Made by a program: the position numbers and the translations under genes
Origin: Coptis chinensis
Lineage: Eukaryota; Streptophyta; Magnoliopsida; Ranunculales; Ranunculaceae
Direction of reading: 5' to 3'
DNA: 64,000 bases
Assembly (NCBI GenBank): GCA_015680905.1
Contig: CM027377.1
Coordinates: 26,436,501 to 26,500,500 of the forward strand
The notes under the pieces: model-generated
What the model was told of the DNA's origin: nothing
The model's database searches: none
Seen by the model: only the letters and a program-made list of their open reading frames with translations
In this document: positions 34,876 through 47,549 of the stretch, piece by piece
Position numbering within the stretch: position 1 is the first letter of the stretch
How the letters are laid out: the number at the start of each line of letters is the position of its first letter

Positions 34876-34926
<51 letters not shown>

Positions 34927-35718
34927 TAGTATCCGAGGCTTAAGAACAAGGTTGGAAAAAAACTCAGTTAGAAGAAGGAAAGGAAACAAGGATTTCTCTA
35001 GTGTAAATATATGAAGACCCTATTCTCTCATACTCAGAATTTTGATTATCCATTTCCATTTTCTTATATCGCACACTATCACCTAAGCCCCACAATACCT
35101 AATAATAAAGACCCGGCCTCTAGCTCAATTAGGAGTAGGGTGGTGTGATAATAATAAGTAGACGCGGATTGATCGACATCGGCTCCTCGACCGTCATTGA
35201 GATAAGGAAACGGTGCCCACCGCGACAATCGGAGTTAACAAAACCCCGAAAGTGGAAAATTTTGAGTGAATATGTGTTTCAACACATACCGCGGAGAACC
35301 CATTTAGGTATGCTCTCCAAGGATCGTAAAACAACCCTCGCTAGTATATTTCAATGAAAAGTTCACTACATGAATAATCATATGTAGATGTTTTAATTAT
35401 TGAATACATATTAACTGAGTTTCAAATAAATAAATCCTCGCTCCCCGCTAAGGAGATGTATGGATATCCGAGATTAATTTAGGAAACAAGTTTCACATCG
35501 AAGTCGCCAGAGTATAAATGAAGTTTGTGAGTATCTTTTCTGGAAAACTCTCACGAGGCTATAACTCGTCCACTAGGGAATTCCTAGTGGTTTAAGGCCT
35601 TGTTGCATATGGTCAATGCAATCGCACTCTGCGAAACGAGAATTAGTTTAGGACTACACATTTTGGCCACTTATCTATTTTAGTGTCTCTTCTTTGCTTC
35701 GAGGACAAGCAAAGTGTC
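33937..35718 (+). other. 3' untranslated region of element 3
   Basis: No gene supported. It corresponds to the PPT-proximal region of elements 1 and 2, as shown by the GAGGACAAGC phrase at 35701 and the phrase about resting on 'CACTAGGGAATTCCTAGTGG' at 35572-35591, a 20-base near-palindrome present in all three elements. A T16/A31 block lies at 34876-34922. Confidence 0.55.
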
Positions 35719-35734
35719 GTTTGGGGGGGTAGTG
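35719..35734 (+). other. polypurine tract of element 3
   Basis: GTTTGGGGGGGTAGTG lies directly before the LTR start TGATAAGC. Purine-rich and correctly placed for plus-strand DNA synthesis. Confidence 0.85.
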
Positions 35735-36499
35735 TGATAAGCACCCAAAAGTGTATTATGAAACCCCATTGAGACATATAAATTTGGTTCATTATGTGTT
35801 TAATAATCATGAAATAAATATGTTTTCATACTTTTGCGTGTATTTGCAGTAAACATGGAAATATTGGTTAAACCTCGCAATAAAGCACGAGGAACGGCGA
35901 TATATGAATTCTCCCAAATCCACGTAGAAGCATCAAACTTCCAAAGCTCCTACCTCTCGAACCGGGACTCGAATCGCGACAAGAGAGCTACTCTGCATAA
36001 TCGAGGCGATGAACTCCCACGATAGGGGAAGTTGTAAAACCGCCCAAAATACCGGACTACCATCGATCGCACATGGACCCCACTATGGGGGGCCAAGATT
36101 GGATGAGTCATCAATCATGGAGCATGTCAAGACAAAGATAACAAATTATTGGTGCAAAGTTGACACCTTGCATGTAATAAATTAGATTAGGTGTTAATAG
36201 TGAAAAAAAAGGCAAGGTGTCACTTTGTTTTAATGTGGTAGATAAAAATGAATCAATGTGGTTTGATAATTCACGTGGGAGGAAATGAGATTTCTCTCAA
36301 ATGGAGAAGAAATTAGACAAATGTGGGGACACTCCAATTACTCCCTTGACTTATTTTCCTCACATGACATTATTTTAGTTCCTTAGTGAAAATGAGAAGT
36401 TAGTTTTGGTTTTTATTAAAAAAAGCTTGTAATAGTTTGAATGGAGGAACACTTGTTCTTCTAGAAAATATAGAAGTGAGTTGGTTGTTGATATTTTCT

Positions 36500-36530
<31 letters not shown>

Positions 36531-37185
36531 TTCTCTTTCTCTTTTGTGTTTTTCTTAGTTCATAAATCCTTGTCCCAAGGATCATGAGCTAACTTCCCTT
36601 TTGGGGAGTTAGTCTAACTCATGTGAGGGTAAACCAATTGTTGGTTTGGTAGGTTTAGGAAGAACAACTAACTTTACATCCTACCCCAAAATGGTAGTTG
36701 GTGTAGAGTTGAGTTAGAAATCAAGCAATGAGCTTAGAGATAAGTCATTGTTTGGTTTCACTTGCTAGCATGTATGAGCTCTTTAGTGAGCCATGCATGC
36801 TAGGGATCAAATCTATTTTTCCGTTAGGGACTTGTCTATGAGTCTAGGAAGAATCAAAACCTATTTCAAATCAACACTAATGATAGTTTCACATGAGGAG
36901 GATTAACTCTCCAATTTCTCTTTCAAATTTCCATTTCGGTACTAAGTGCATGTTTTCATTTTAATGTTTTTATTAATAGGAAGGAAAAATCTAGCATTAA
37001 TAATTACTCCTTACTCTTTAGTTCCCTTATTGTAAATTCCAATTTGTAGTTGTTCTAAGCTTTAGTTTAGTTCGAATCTTTATTCCAACTCTACGAAACG
37101 AAGATCGTGAGTAAGGAACCTTGATTGCTTTTTCACCAATTTAGAGAGTTCAAAACTCTAAGTAGTGTTCTCCAAGCATATATCA
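35735..37185 (+). repeat. 3' LTR of element 3, full length
   Basis: Runs from TGATAAGCACCC to GCATATATCA (1451 bp). Its last 704 bases match 19757-20450 closely. It includes a CT-rich microsatellite at about 36498-36545. It starts like the element 1 and 2 LTRs (TGATAAG) but is otherwise a different subfamily. Confidence 0.9.
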
Positions 37186-37926
37186 ATAGACATTGTGAAA
37201 AAACTTGCGCAACGGATATTCGATAAGCTTAAGACGTCTGACAGCATGAAACAAGGCCAATACAATTTTCTCAAAGTAAGAATGCCTCCATTCAGCTGAA
37301 ATAAGAGCCGTACTAACAAATAATATGAGACGACCATCGTCACTATCAAACGACAATGGACAAATATGAATTAGATACGCTTTGCTGAGATTCGTGAAAA
37401 GTAACCATTGCAAAATCTGTATTTATTGTCTTGAATTCATGGGCAATCATTGCGAACAATGAAAATCTAATCATCACCACTTAAACGATCCCACATGCAA
37501 CTATATTGTTAGCGTGTGTTACGTTGTGGTGTGACAGATATAACACCATTTTCGAGAGGAATGGTTTGTTTCAGACGACGTTTGCAGTAGTTGTTATGTT
37601 TGTCGTACACTTGTGCACTTTTGAAGAAGTGTTTCTCAAGACATATGAATGACATTATCCGCAACAGATGACGAAGAATCGTCAGAGGCAATAACTTCGT
37701 GCCGAATAATTTGGCGCATCAGTGAAACGGTAGCTGGGTCGCATGCAATCGGGTGTTGAAAAGGAATAGGAGAGAGTAGTCCGATACCGCCATGTTGACC
37801 TTGAACCTCACATTCACGATGATCATCAGTAAGTGCATCAAGAACCTAGGCTCATCAAGTATTTATCATAACTTTTGTAGAACATGATCGTCGGTTTTGA
37901 ATAAGAACCGCAGACGGCGCCAATTA
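37186..37926 (-). pseudogene. 5' internal fragment of a truncated minus-strand LTR element
   Basis: The primer-binding site TGGCGCCGTCTGCGG is at 37922-37908 on the minus strand. Beyond it a frame ending at 37636 reads LTDDHRECEVQGQHGGIGLL, FQHPIACDPATVSLMRQIIR and EVIASDDSSSVADNV, preceded at once by a stop, so its start is unclear. A second frame near 37413-37183 begins MQWLLFTNLSKAYLIHICPL. Neither is recognised. The fragment is cut at 37186 by element 3. The PBS type is typical of gypsy elements, but the lineage cannot be named. Confidence 0.45.
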
Positions 37927-38396
37927 TGTGTCGACCAAATATGATCAAAACACTAAGTGTTGATGAAAGAGACGAATAACGTAGAAAAGTAATTAGAAAA
38001 ATGATGGTGATCGGGAGAATGATGAGATTGTACCTTTCGGTTGCTTACGTACCCAAATTATCGATGGGATCAAGTCTCAAGAACATAGTTCTGTATGAAA
38101 AATAGTTTGGTATTTATATATGTAGAGTAGAGACTTTTCTTGTAACTCAAGTATTCTTGTAGCTTAAGTAATTGTAATTGTAATTGAACCTGACTCTTAA
38201 TTGATAATTATCTCTTTGATAAGAAACGAATATTGACATAAATTAATGTACGTAAGTGGCAAGCCATGTGGCTAGGGTTCAGCCCTAGACACATGACTTA
38301 ATGGGCCTGTACATCAATCCATAGTATTGCAAATTGGGCTTTAGCCTTGTCGATTAAATGAATAAAGTGGATACATTTACCAATTGACGTTTGCCA
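37927..38396 (-). repeat. minus-strand 5' LTR of the truncated element
   Basis: Beginning TGTGTCGACC, four bases beyond the PBS, and ending perhaps at TTTGCCA (38396). On the minus strand it has a TATA box, TATATAAATACC, at about 38121-38110. The PBS, TATA position and TG..CA ends fit a compact LTR of about 470 bp. The outer end is a guess, because the copia fragment starts at about 38408. Confidence 0.55.
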
Positions 38397-38407
38397 CGTA
38401 GGTGGGG

Positions 38408-38935
38408 GTCGAAACAACTATCAAATCTGAAATTGTCATGCATTTACAATCTTTTTTTTGCTATGGTTCATACTCAATTTCATTCTACAATACATTCACT
38501 CATATTTGGCCATAGCAACATTGATGACCATTTTCATGAAATCCAAGTCCTTCGATCCAACAATGGATCCGAATTTATATCCCATAACATGCAATAATTT
38601 TTTTCAAAACATGGAGTAATCCACTAACGTAGTTGTGTTGCTACTCCCCAACAAAACGTTGTTGTTGAAAGAAAATATCGTCACTTACTCAATGTTGCAC
38701 GAGCGTTACATTTTCAAGCTCATTTTCCATTATCTTTCTGGGGTGAATGCATTCTCACCGCAGGCTATCTCATTAACAAAATCCCTAGCACCTTGTTAAA
38801 TGACAAATCACCTCATGAGCTTTTATTTATAACACCTCCCACTCTTGCCCATCTTCGTGTATTTAGTTGTTTATGTTTTGCTCACAACACTTCCATTAAA
38901 AATAAGTTTGATCACGCGCTCGTCCGATACCGGGC
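38408..38935 (+). pseudogene. copia integrase fragment, plus strand
   Basis: Starts abruptly within the integrase core (frame near KFETAMHLQSFFAMVHTQFH) and includes the block [19 protein letters not shown] (38540), [12 protein letters not shown]-like sequence (about 38655), [20 protein letters not shown] (38705-38765), then [20 protein letters not shown] and [12 protein letters not shown] (to 38890). D..E residues of the core are present in SDNGSEF-like and VVERK blocks. It ends at 38935 in the foreign sequence ACGCGCTCGTCCGATACCG followed by a reversed PBS and LTR. Nearly the same fragment and junction occur inverted at 59585-60110. Confidence 0.8.
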
Positions 38936-39026
38936 AACCTGGCTCCGATACCATGATAAATTAGAGAGAGAGAAAGATTTGAGAATATTTACTTGATTGA
39001 TTTCTAAAGAGATTACAATTGTTTAT
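38936..39026 (-). repeat. copia PBS and LTR end, minus strand (LTR part 1)
   Basis: Read on the minus strand: ...CTAATTTATCA is the LTR end (38954), followed immediately by TGGTATCGGAGCC (38953-38941), a tRNA-iMet-type PBS. The LTR continues to 39026, where element 2 interrupts it, and resumes at 53645. Confidence 0.85.
39022..39026 (+). other. target-site duplication of element 2 (left)
   Basis: TTTAT immediately precedes the LTR start TGATAAATG. The same 5 bases follow the right LTR at 53645-53649. Confidence 0.9.
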
Positions 39027-40373
39027 TGATAAATGTAAAATGAATAGTCTACCTACGAAATGAACGATGAATCCAAACGTAAGTAAACTAAACTTATCGT
39101 TTTACGTGTCTATTATCAAAGCTTCTACTCTCAATGCGAATTGCACTAAATGGAGTACTAAGTTCGCTCCACTCCTAGTTCCCTAGCATGGATTGTTTTC
39201 TAAGTCTAACTAGTCGCTCTTAAGTCAATGAGAGCTTTACGAAATATTATACTACGATACTTAATTAAGATGATTACTAGAAATTAACTACAAATGCTAT
39301 GGAAATACTATTGTTTGACTCTAGATAAAGGAATTAGAGGGGAATCGAATCCACCTCGAATCTAACTTAATGACCTAGTACAGATTGTGGTATCTCGATT
39401 CTTACGGTTTCACGGCAAGAATTCCGAGTCTAATCCCTAGTTTTCATGGCATTTCTACCAAGTACTAACTAGCATGTGAGGTCGCCCACCCATTCTCATG
39501 GCGAAACACGACCTTCTATAGTGGAATAGATTCTACAACGTTTCTATACTAAACAACTAAGTTTTCATCAAGGCTTCATCAACCCCTCTAATGGAGGTTT
39601 AGCCTTGAGTCATCAATCTAACATTTACCATTGAATCTAAACTAAACATAATGTGAGAAATTGAGAATTACTTAATTTAGCAATAATGAATCTAATTTAA
39701 TGGCTGGAATAAAACAATGACAAGAATTGAATTTAGATCTAAAATGGAAATGACAAATTCGAACTTGATAAAAATACTACTTTATTTATCTAATCAATCA
39801 AGAACAATGATTCAGAGATTTAATCTAAAACAAGAATTTAAATGGAACTAAAACTTAATTTAATTAATAAAACTAGATCTAGAATTCTATATCTTAATTT
39901 AGGTCTAACTAGCTACCATTAACAAAGAGCTAAGCTTTTGTTTTTATACATCCAGATCCAAAATTCGTGCATGGGCTTGGAGCCATGGGTTGGGCCAGAG
40001 AATCAGGCCCAAAACCCAATTCTTTTAGTCCAAAAAGGCCTCTTCAGCTGCAGTTGCCTTCCACAGACTTTTCGTCCACTTCTGCTCCTCTGATTGGGTC
40101 AAGTCTTGACCATTGCAAAGCTCTTTCCGAGCCGGTCGTTTTGACATAAGGTAGGCCTCAATCCGAGGTCTGAGTCCAAAGATATGGCATTCGAAGTTCT
40201 CACGACTTTTGCTCCTTTATCTCGCTAAAGTGGCACATTTCTCAAGATAATGGACTTTGAAGCCCGAAATGCATAAAAACACGTAATCAGATTAACTCTT
40301 ACTTATTATTCACATAATTGGTCTAACAAGATGATTATTAAGGGGTTAAAACTACAGTTTTGGGCTCTTATCA
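39027..40373 (-). repeat. LTR (3') of element 2
   Basis: Spans TGATAAATG to CTCTTATCA, 1347 bp. Matches the right LTR (1355 bp) closely, with differences mostly being small indels. It is a subfamily distinct from the LTR of element 1: the right-hand third (from about 39950) is shared, while the left part differs more. Confidence 0.92.
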
Positions 40374-41199
40374 AACCACCCCCAAACAGCATTTTGCTTG
40401 TCCTCAAGCAAATATGAGAAATTAGAATAAGTGACCAAAAATGGAGTTCTACCTAATCTCGTTTCGCTGAGTGCGATTGCATTGACCATATGCAACAAGG
40501 CCTTAAACCACTAGGAATTCCCTAGTGGACGAGTTATAGCCTCGTGAGAGTTTTCCAGTGAAGGTACTCACAAACTTCATCTATACTACAACGACTAAGA
40601 AATAAAACTATTGTTTTCCCCTTCATGCTCAACTATCTATACATCTCTATAGCAATTACATAAGAATAACAGTAAAAACCCTAAGTTAATATATGCATAA
40701 TAATCAATCATCTACAATAAACATATAACAATGAGTAATACTATGAAATGTTTAGCAGGTTTGTTTCTGAGAACTCGGAATAGCGTCCTTAAGTAGGTCC
40801 TCACATAAATGTCAAGACAAAAACCTCTCTGATTTTTCCACTCAAGTTTTCATACTCCAAAGCAGCAATGCGGTGGGCACACTTTACCTTACAATCTCAA
40901 TGACAACAAGGAAGTTCGGGTCGATCAAACACATCCGCCACTTACTATCACACTAACCTATTCCTAATCGAGCTAGAGGTCTTTATTAGGTGTCATGGGA
41001 TTAGGAGATGGTTTAAGAAGGAAGGAAATGGATATTCTAGAGAACAAGTCTGAGATAATAGAGTCTTCGTATTATGTAACTTAGAGAAAACCTTGTTATT
41101 TACTTTTGCTTCTACACTTTGTTTCCATCCTTAGCCATATTTTTTTTTTTTCTTTGGCCTTTGACTCCATTTTATTCTATTTTTTTTGGAGTTTTTATT

Positions 41200-41230
<31 letters not shown>

Positions 41231-42209
41231 CTCTTTGGATGGAAACTTCTTTCCTTTATTTTCTCAAGCAACTAACTAATTTTTGTTTACACAGTGTTTT
41301 TTTCTTCTTCTTTCTTTCCTCATTCTATTCTCGGACTTATTCTAAAATGGGTAGGTTGATTTTTTATTTTGTTTTGTTTTTGTAACAGGGTAAAGGAATT
41401 GTGGTTTATGGAAGGCTAAAGAAAGGGCTCAGAGTGGCTTACTAGCGAAAATAATTCATAGGTTTGAATTTCTGGCTATATCGATCCAAAGAGCGCCTAA
41501 ATTCTCGCAGGATATGGTTTAGTGATCAAGCAAGTGGACGGTGATTTCTATCCGGATTTTACTTCTCCCTTGTGTCATTTCTCAAATGTTTCGCTTCATA
41601 TAAGGCTTTAGGCTATATTCTCACAGGATTTGTAGAATAAGTACTCTAGCCTAGATTTCAGAAACTTCATCGCTAACAATCATAGATACTCATGTAATAA
41701 ATTTATAGATAGATGCAAAGATTATTACCTACATATTAACCTAAGTTTCTAACAATTATTCGATGCAACAGCCTATTGAGACTTCTAGATTGTTAAAAGC
41801 ATGGAGAAAGAAAACAATACCAATATTCCTAAGTGTTTAGCATACTTATTTATTTATATTTTGAATTTTTGAAATTTTACTAGAAAACAAGTGCATATTA
41901 TACATATCTATATCCTAACAGATGTCTTAATTACATGTTTCTATGCCCCCCAAACAAAAAAAGCATGCTTTGTCCTCAAAGCATTTTAAATAAAGAGGGT
42001 AGGAAAAATACCATTGAAACGCGTGGAAATCGGGAACATCCGCAAAACAAGGTTAAAACATAGAACGCACTAATATATGAAATAAAACCGACGCGAACTC
42101 TATAAGAGTTCCACCCATTATGGGGTTAATGTGACTTAAATTGCTTGGGACATAAGCGCACACTAACTTAACTAAAACTTACCGCACCCCAAAGATTTAC
42201 TCGCCATCC
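40374..42209 (-). other. PPT and 3' untranslated region of element 2
   Basis: PPT reads GTTTGGGGGTGGTT on the minus strand. The rest aligns with 7851-9690 of element 1, including the T-rich stretch at about 41199-41231. No gene supported; the Phe-rich plus-strand frame at 41119-41385 is translation of the T runs. Confidence 0.65.
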
Positions 42210-43135
42210 TCCTCTTCTATATGAGGTTCTTTTCGCGATCCCCGCCATGCCATAACAACTTGCCACGCTTTACGCCGCGGTATCATCAACTAATGCTAAC
42301 CCTCTAGTGTTATTTGGTCCGATGGGGTGTAAGGAGCAACCAAATGTGGTTGCAGACCTCGCCATCCCGCCAAGTCATGGCTCGAATGATCTTACCACAC
42401 GATTGGTAGGTCTCATGATTTCGACCCTTTTCCAACTGCGGTAATCGCGGTACGTAATACGGTAGGCAAGCGCCGATAAGGCGGCAAACCAAGACAGGCA
42501 TAAGAAGGTACTTATGCCTCAAGGTATGGGCTCGCTTCAGAGTAGCAACTAAAACTCGGGAATGTCATACCTACGACGCCCCTCGCCTAAAGCAAGGAAA
42601 ACGCCACCGGTATTATTGGCGTATAAACCGCCGTTTTTCTAGAATGTTCATCATGATGAACAACATGGTTCAGGCCTACATTCAGTGATAGGCTACCAGT
42701 ATGCATATGTTATATTGGTCTTGGTCCATGATATTTAAATACCCCTCCCCATAATACTCATGGAAATAGGCATATTCATATAGGTATGAAGTTATCCGTC
42801 ATATATCCCCACGGTGCATAGTGGTCGTAATGGCAATCCCAAAACCAAAGCTATCAAGTGTTTATGAATTCCATAGTCGCATTCATCAATAGTAAGGGAA
42901 AATTTTTGTTCTCCTTCTTGGGTACAAAAAAAAGTAATATTATTATAGAAGAATTCAGTTAGCTTTAGGTGAAAAGAATCGGCATCACTCACCGTAAGAT
43001 GCCGCCATCCTAATCGCAAGATCCGCCGCCGAACGAACGATGCTCCATAGGTATAGGTTCCCATCAAGTCTTCAAAAGACTGCTCAGAATGACTATAGGT
43101 GGTGTCATCTCAACACTACTTTGTAGAATAGCTGC
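42210..43135 (-). pseudogene. second post-pol ORF of element 2
   Basis: From the right it reads MMGTYTYGASFVRRRILRLG, then FFCTQEGEQKFSLTIDECDY and HLIALVLGLPLRPLCTVGIY. After frame changes it gives a piece with LFAALSALAYRITYRDYRSW-like sequence and CSLHPIGPNNTRGLALVDD. The 42522-42310 frame begins MRHKYLLMPVLVCRLIGACL. The set parallels element 1 at 9690-10620. No catalytic motif or membrane protein signature was seen. It is related to the region where Athila elements carry an extra ORF. Confidence 0.45.
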
Positions 43136-43899
43136 GAAAAACCTGGAAGAACCTCAGAAAATCTAAAATTCCCGTGTTTATTTAAAGAGGCGCTGGGCGC
43201 TGCCAGATAGAGCGAAGTCGCTCTTTTTTGGTTTTGAAATTACAGTTGTTTTAGCTGGTCGCGCTTTACTTGCTGGCGCTGGCGCCGGCCGCTTTTTTTT
43301 TGATTTCAGTGTTTTGGTCGCTTGGTCGCTTACTTCGCTGGCGGCGCCTAGTGAATTTTCGATTTACAAGAAAGTAGGGCGAAGTCGTCGCCGCTTTGGG
43401 CCAGAGGTGCAGAAAAGTGAGTTTCTAAAAAAAACAAGAAAAAAACTAGAAAAAAAGGCTCGAGAGGAAAAGTGAAAGATGATTGTGGGGTGTAGTGTGG
43501 GTTGTGAGTGTAGTATGATGGAAGTTTAAATAGGTTCGGTTTCCAAAACGAATCGGCAAGTTGCCAAATTGTTTTAAGGCAATTTCCCGAAATAGAAAAC
43601 CGCCAAAACCCAAAAACGGAACTAACCATGTCTTTGATTTCCTAACAACCCCGGTATCTTTTAAACTTGGTTTAGAATAGTAACTTCTAAACTCTCCTAC
43701 ATATCATGCTACCGCTACAAAAAAAATCATAGATATGCCGCAGATCGGCCTAATTTTCAACTTTTACTCCAAGACAACTATATGAAAAGATAATCAAAAT
43801 AAATTATATTAAAATAATATGAAATCCAAGCAATCCAAAACAAACAACTTAATACTCAAATCTAACTACTGAAATAAAATTCCACTAAGAAAAAACAAT

Positions 43900-45166
43900 A
43901 AAAACAATGTAATTAAAGGACAATAATCGATGGTGCACACCTAGGCGCAGGAAGAAGATGGTCCCCGAGATGGAGATCGGCTCTGTGGTGACGAATGGCT
44001 TGAGCCATCCGCCTCAAGGGCGACGACGCCATGCCTCTCGACTCACCGAGATGCACTCATCCACGAAAGTGGCATATGTCGAGCATCTCTATCCCGAACA
44101 AGCCGGCTTCCATCTCGCCTTAAGTATCGCGATAATCGGGCTTGGTGATTCTTGTGGATAACCTCCATGTTAAACAATATATCTCCCGACTTTTCGAAAG
44201 CATTTCAACTATCGCCTCGAAAGTTCGCTTTGCTTATTTCAATTACAATTTGTCTATGTCTAATATCTTCACAGATATGATAACCGCGATCGCAAACCGG
44301 TTTTGCAAAGATTATCATTCGCTCTAAATTAGAAGTATGACTATCAAAATTATCCTCAACCAACCATGTCATATCTTCCCCTACATTATCCGACTCAACT
44401 TCCTTCTTCTGCACGACAACGCCAAGTCTTTTGAATGCATTCCTTATAAATACTTGCATTAGAAGGCAATTTGATCTTAATAGGAGCATATCTAGCGACG
44501 GCTCTAAATGAGAGCATAATCTTAGTGATCAATACGGGAAGAGGCCGTGCTCTTTTCCCACTCCTCTAATCACATTCAAAATTAAATCAAGGATGCAGAA
44601 ATTATACTCCTTCGCTTGCAAATTCCGAGAACGCGCGCATTAATCAAGTCCGATGTCGCCGACTTTGTCTTTCCCGAGGACGTTTTACCAATCCATCGAA
44701 GCGACGTACCGGTTGATTGGTTCTCGTGGTCGCCCGCTTAACGAATGAGATATCGATTGTATTCACCCTCTATGACCAGATCTTTCATCAAAACAGAACC
44801 GCAGTATTCTTGGATTCCTGAATGGTCGATCTAGGTTGGTTACTGTGGGTGATTCCTAATAGCTCACCCAACAACCGCCTCGTGAACTTCCCCTCCGCTC
44901 CTCGCTATCCTAATGAAAATCCTATTTCCTCCACTTCTCGCTTTTTCTTATAAAACTGTTCAACCAAATCAAAGTGATAGAAATCCTCTCGTCAATACCA
45001 CAAGTCCGTTCCAATTTCTCTTAAACATCTCTCCGCCATAAAATGGCTTAAACCGCCGGAAACAAACGCTTTTCCCAAGTAATTCTACGCCGTCGCCATT
45101 GAAGTTATTTAATCGATTGGGGTTTGTAGATGGTGGTGGATGCGAAGTTTGATGAAAACTAACCAA
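43900..45166 (-). pseudogene. first post-pol ORF of element 2
   Basis: ATG at 45166 opens MVSFHQTSHPPPSTNPNRLN and continues FKRNWNGLVVLTRGFLSL, then FDLVEQFYKK in a new frame, GKFTRRLLGELLGI (about 44880), NTIDISFVKR (44760) and SKANFRGDS-type sequence near 44215. It matches element 1's first post-pol ORF: 'W..L......F..DLV..FY' plus GR/I blocks. The frame at 44489-44205 (MLLLRSNCLLMQVFIRNAFK) is another piece. No duplicate copy is present, unlike element 1. Confidence 0.5.
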
Positions 45167-45169
45167 ACC

Positions 45170-46057
45170 AACAGTGGTGGTTATGGTAGGTTCGGGCGCA
45201 GGTTCGAAAAACTCGAATTGGTGGGTGGTTTGTTGGTGGAAACGGTTGAGATTGTGTTGGTGTTTGACAATGGGGGTGGGTGGTCTTTCTATTTGAATGT
45301 ATTCTATTTTTATTTTTTTTTTTTTTTTTATTTGGGTTGCTAGGGTTTGGATTTAAACTTTGTGTCAAGCTGGCTGGAGAAGAAGAAGATCGCGATTTGG
45401 TTTTGGAAAGGGGCTAGGGCGCCATTTTAGGTGAGTTTGAGTCGCCCAAGCCCAATTCGATTTTTTCGACTTTGTCGATTTTAGCTAATTTCAAACTAGA
45501 TTTCCGCCGTTATCGGTCCGATTCTTGCGAATGAGATATGGAAATGATCAGGAGAGAATTTCCAATCCAATGATCCATAAAACACTCGATTCCAACCGGG
45601 GTGACGAATAAGATAGTGGAAAACGCCTCGTAGAGCGTGCGTGCATGACGAAGTTATGCTTAACGAATGAACACTAAATTTGATAACGCCAACCCCAATG
45701 AACTATACTAATGAACCTAAACAACACAACTAGAAAGTTCGAGCAATCCCGGATGGAAAGACTGATTTCCTGACCCCCAAACAAATTTTTAACCACAAAA
45801 TTTGTTTACAACGCGGGTCGTTTAAAGTCGATTCCCAAGACTTGTTGGATTGCTATGTCTATGATTTTTATGAATTTTAATTTATTTTTATTTGTTTACT
45901 ATAAGAAACACTTAAAAACAATAAATACATAATTCACTCCATAGAGGAACATGACTCAAAAAATCGAGAAAACATGCGAAAAGTGGAAAACGGAATTATG
46001 TGAACTGTGGACTTAGGATCCGTACTTACAGCCACACACTCCATAAGGAGGGCCCGG
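45170..46057 (-). other. integrase to post-pol ORF spacer of element 2
   Basis: Pro/Asn/Lys-rich low-complexity frame at about 45368-45159 (NPNPSNPNKKKKKNKNR), then a conserved untranslated block around 45500-45600 (GAATGAGATATGGAAATGATC) shared with element 1 at about 13970. No gene supported. Confidence 0.5.
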
Positions 46058-47230
46058 TTACTGAATGGTGTACTTTATCAAGATATGGAAATGAAAGTAA
46101 GTACACCAAATGACAAGGTCAGTCCTCATAGACAGTGGTCCCGTAAAAGGACTTCCTCCACATCGGGGGACAAAAGTTCGCGGAAAATGTTTTAACCGCT
46201 GACCATTAACTTGAAAGGTACCGTTGTCATTGGGATTTACCAAGGTAATTGCCCCGTAAGGGGTGACTTCAAGAACTTAAAAGGACCGCACCAACGGGTT
46301 TTTAGTTTTTCCGGGAAAATATGTAGACGGAGTTGTAAAGCAAAACCTTTTGTCCGACCACAAACTCTTTACGCAGATATGCTTATCATGAACACGCTTC
46401 ATGTTGGTTTTATAATCCTTCGCGAGATCGTAAGAATCGCCACGGATTTCTTCAAGCTCATTTAATTGTAACTTGCGCTTTGACGCCTTCATCAATATTG
46501 AAATTTAAGGCTTTTATAGCCCACGAGCACGGTGCTCTAATTCAACGGGCAAATGACATGGTTTCCCAAATACAAGTCTAAAGGGAGACATACCTATAGG
46601 AGTTTTGAAAGCAGTTCTATATGCCCATAAGGCATCCGATAGACGCTTCGACCAGTCTTTCCTATCAGGGTTTACTGTTGTTTCTAAAATCTTTTTGATT
46701 TCCCTATTAGAAACTTCTACTCTTGTCCGCTAGTTTGTGGATGATAAGGAGTTGCTACTTTGTGTGTAACTCCATACTTTTTCACTAGGGATGCAACAAC
46801 TCTGTTGCAAAAATGTGTTCCCCCATCACTAATGATGGCTTTAGGAATGCCAAACCTACAGAAAATGTATTCTTTAATAAAAAATACTACGGTCTTATGG
46901 TCATTGCTACGCAAGCTAGGGCCTCTATCCATTTAGACACGAGTCCATGGCAACTAGAATATAAATATAACCGTGGGGAAACAGGGAAAGGGCCCATGAA
47001 ATCAATACCCCAAACATCAAAAAATTTCTACTATCAAGATTGGATTTAAAGGCATCATATTACGCTGCGGATTCGCCCAAGTTGTTGGGCTAATACACGC
47101 CTTGCAATGCACTTGGGCATCCTTAAAAAGGGTAGGCCAATAAAATCCACATTGAAGAACTTTAGCGGCTGTTTTCATTCCACTAAAGTGGCCACCACAC
47201 TCTTTGTCATGGCAGAAGGATAGAACTTCA
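46058..47230 (-). pseudogene. integrase of element 2
   Basis: N-terminal zinc region: DKECGGHFSGMKTAAKVLQC (about 47205-47145), then FYWPTLFKDAQVHCKAC. Core: FMGPFP-like sequence (about 46995), [40 protein letters not shown] (about 46860-46800) and [16 protein letters not shown] (46765-46717), which holds the catalytic D and E. C-terminus: RKLQLNELEEIRGDSYDLAK (about 46475) and VNPNDNGTFQVNGQRLKHF (46240-46185), a typical Athila end. Frameshifts lie between blocks. Confidence 0.85.
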
Positions 47231-47549
47231 TTATATTCCCAATCGGGAATGCAACGAATTTAATAACTGATCCGCACAATACTTAAAAAGGTAGGGCTCA
47301 TCCCAATAGTATAACTTGACTCGCCAAGAACTTCTTACGCTCATTTCTTGACCAATTATGAGGCATAACATCAGCCGCTAAATAATTTATTTATGTCCGC
47401 GATACCATGGTGATGAAAAAAATAGCATACGATGCTCATCGTGAAAAGAGTCGTATGGACTCGTAATCACTACTATCGCCATTTGTAAGTCTAGATAAGT
47501 GGTCGGCAACCACGTTTTGACCCCTCTTTTTGTCCTTTTATTTCTAATG

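Larger units (their letters stand above)
19757..37185 (+). mobile_element. Athila-like Ty3/gypsy element 3, with full gag-pol order
   Basis: Plus-strand element of 17.4 kb: truncated 5' LTR (19757-20450), PBS (20453), AT-rich leader, gag, PR, RT, RNase H, integrase, a long region with three post-pol ORFs, PPT (35719-35734) and 3' LTR (35735-37185). Domain order PR-RT-RH-IN is gypsy, and the PBS type and long post-pol region are Athila-like. The 3' flank is ATAGA; no matching 5' flank exists because the first 747 bases of the 5' LTR are gone. Pol is frameshifted many times, so the element is not autonomous as written. Confidence 0.85.

Noticed and set aside
41119-41385. Phe-rich plus-strand ORF in element 2
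   Set aside because: Same T-run effect as in element 1.
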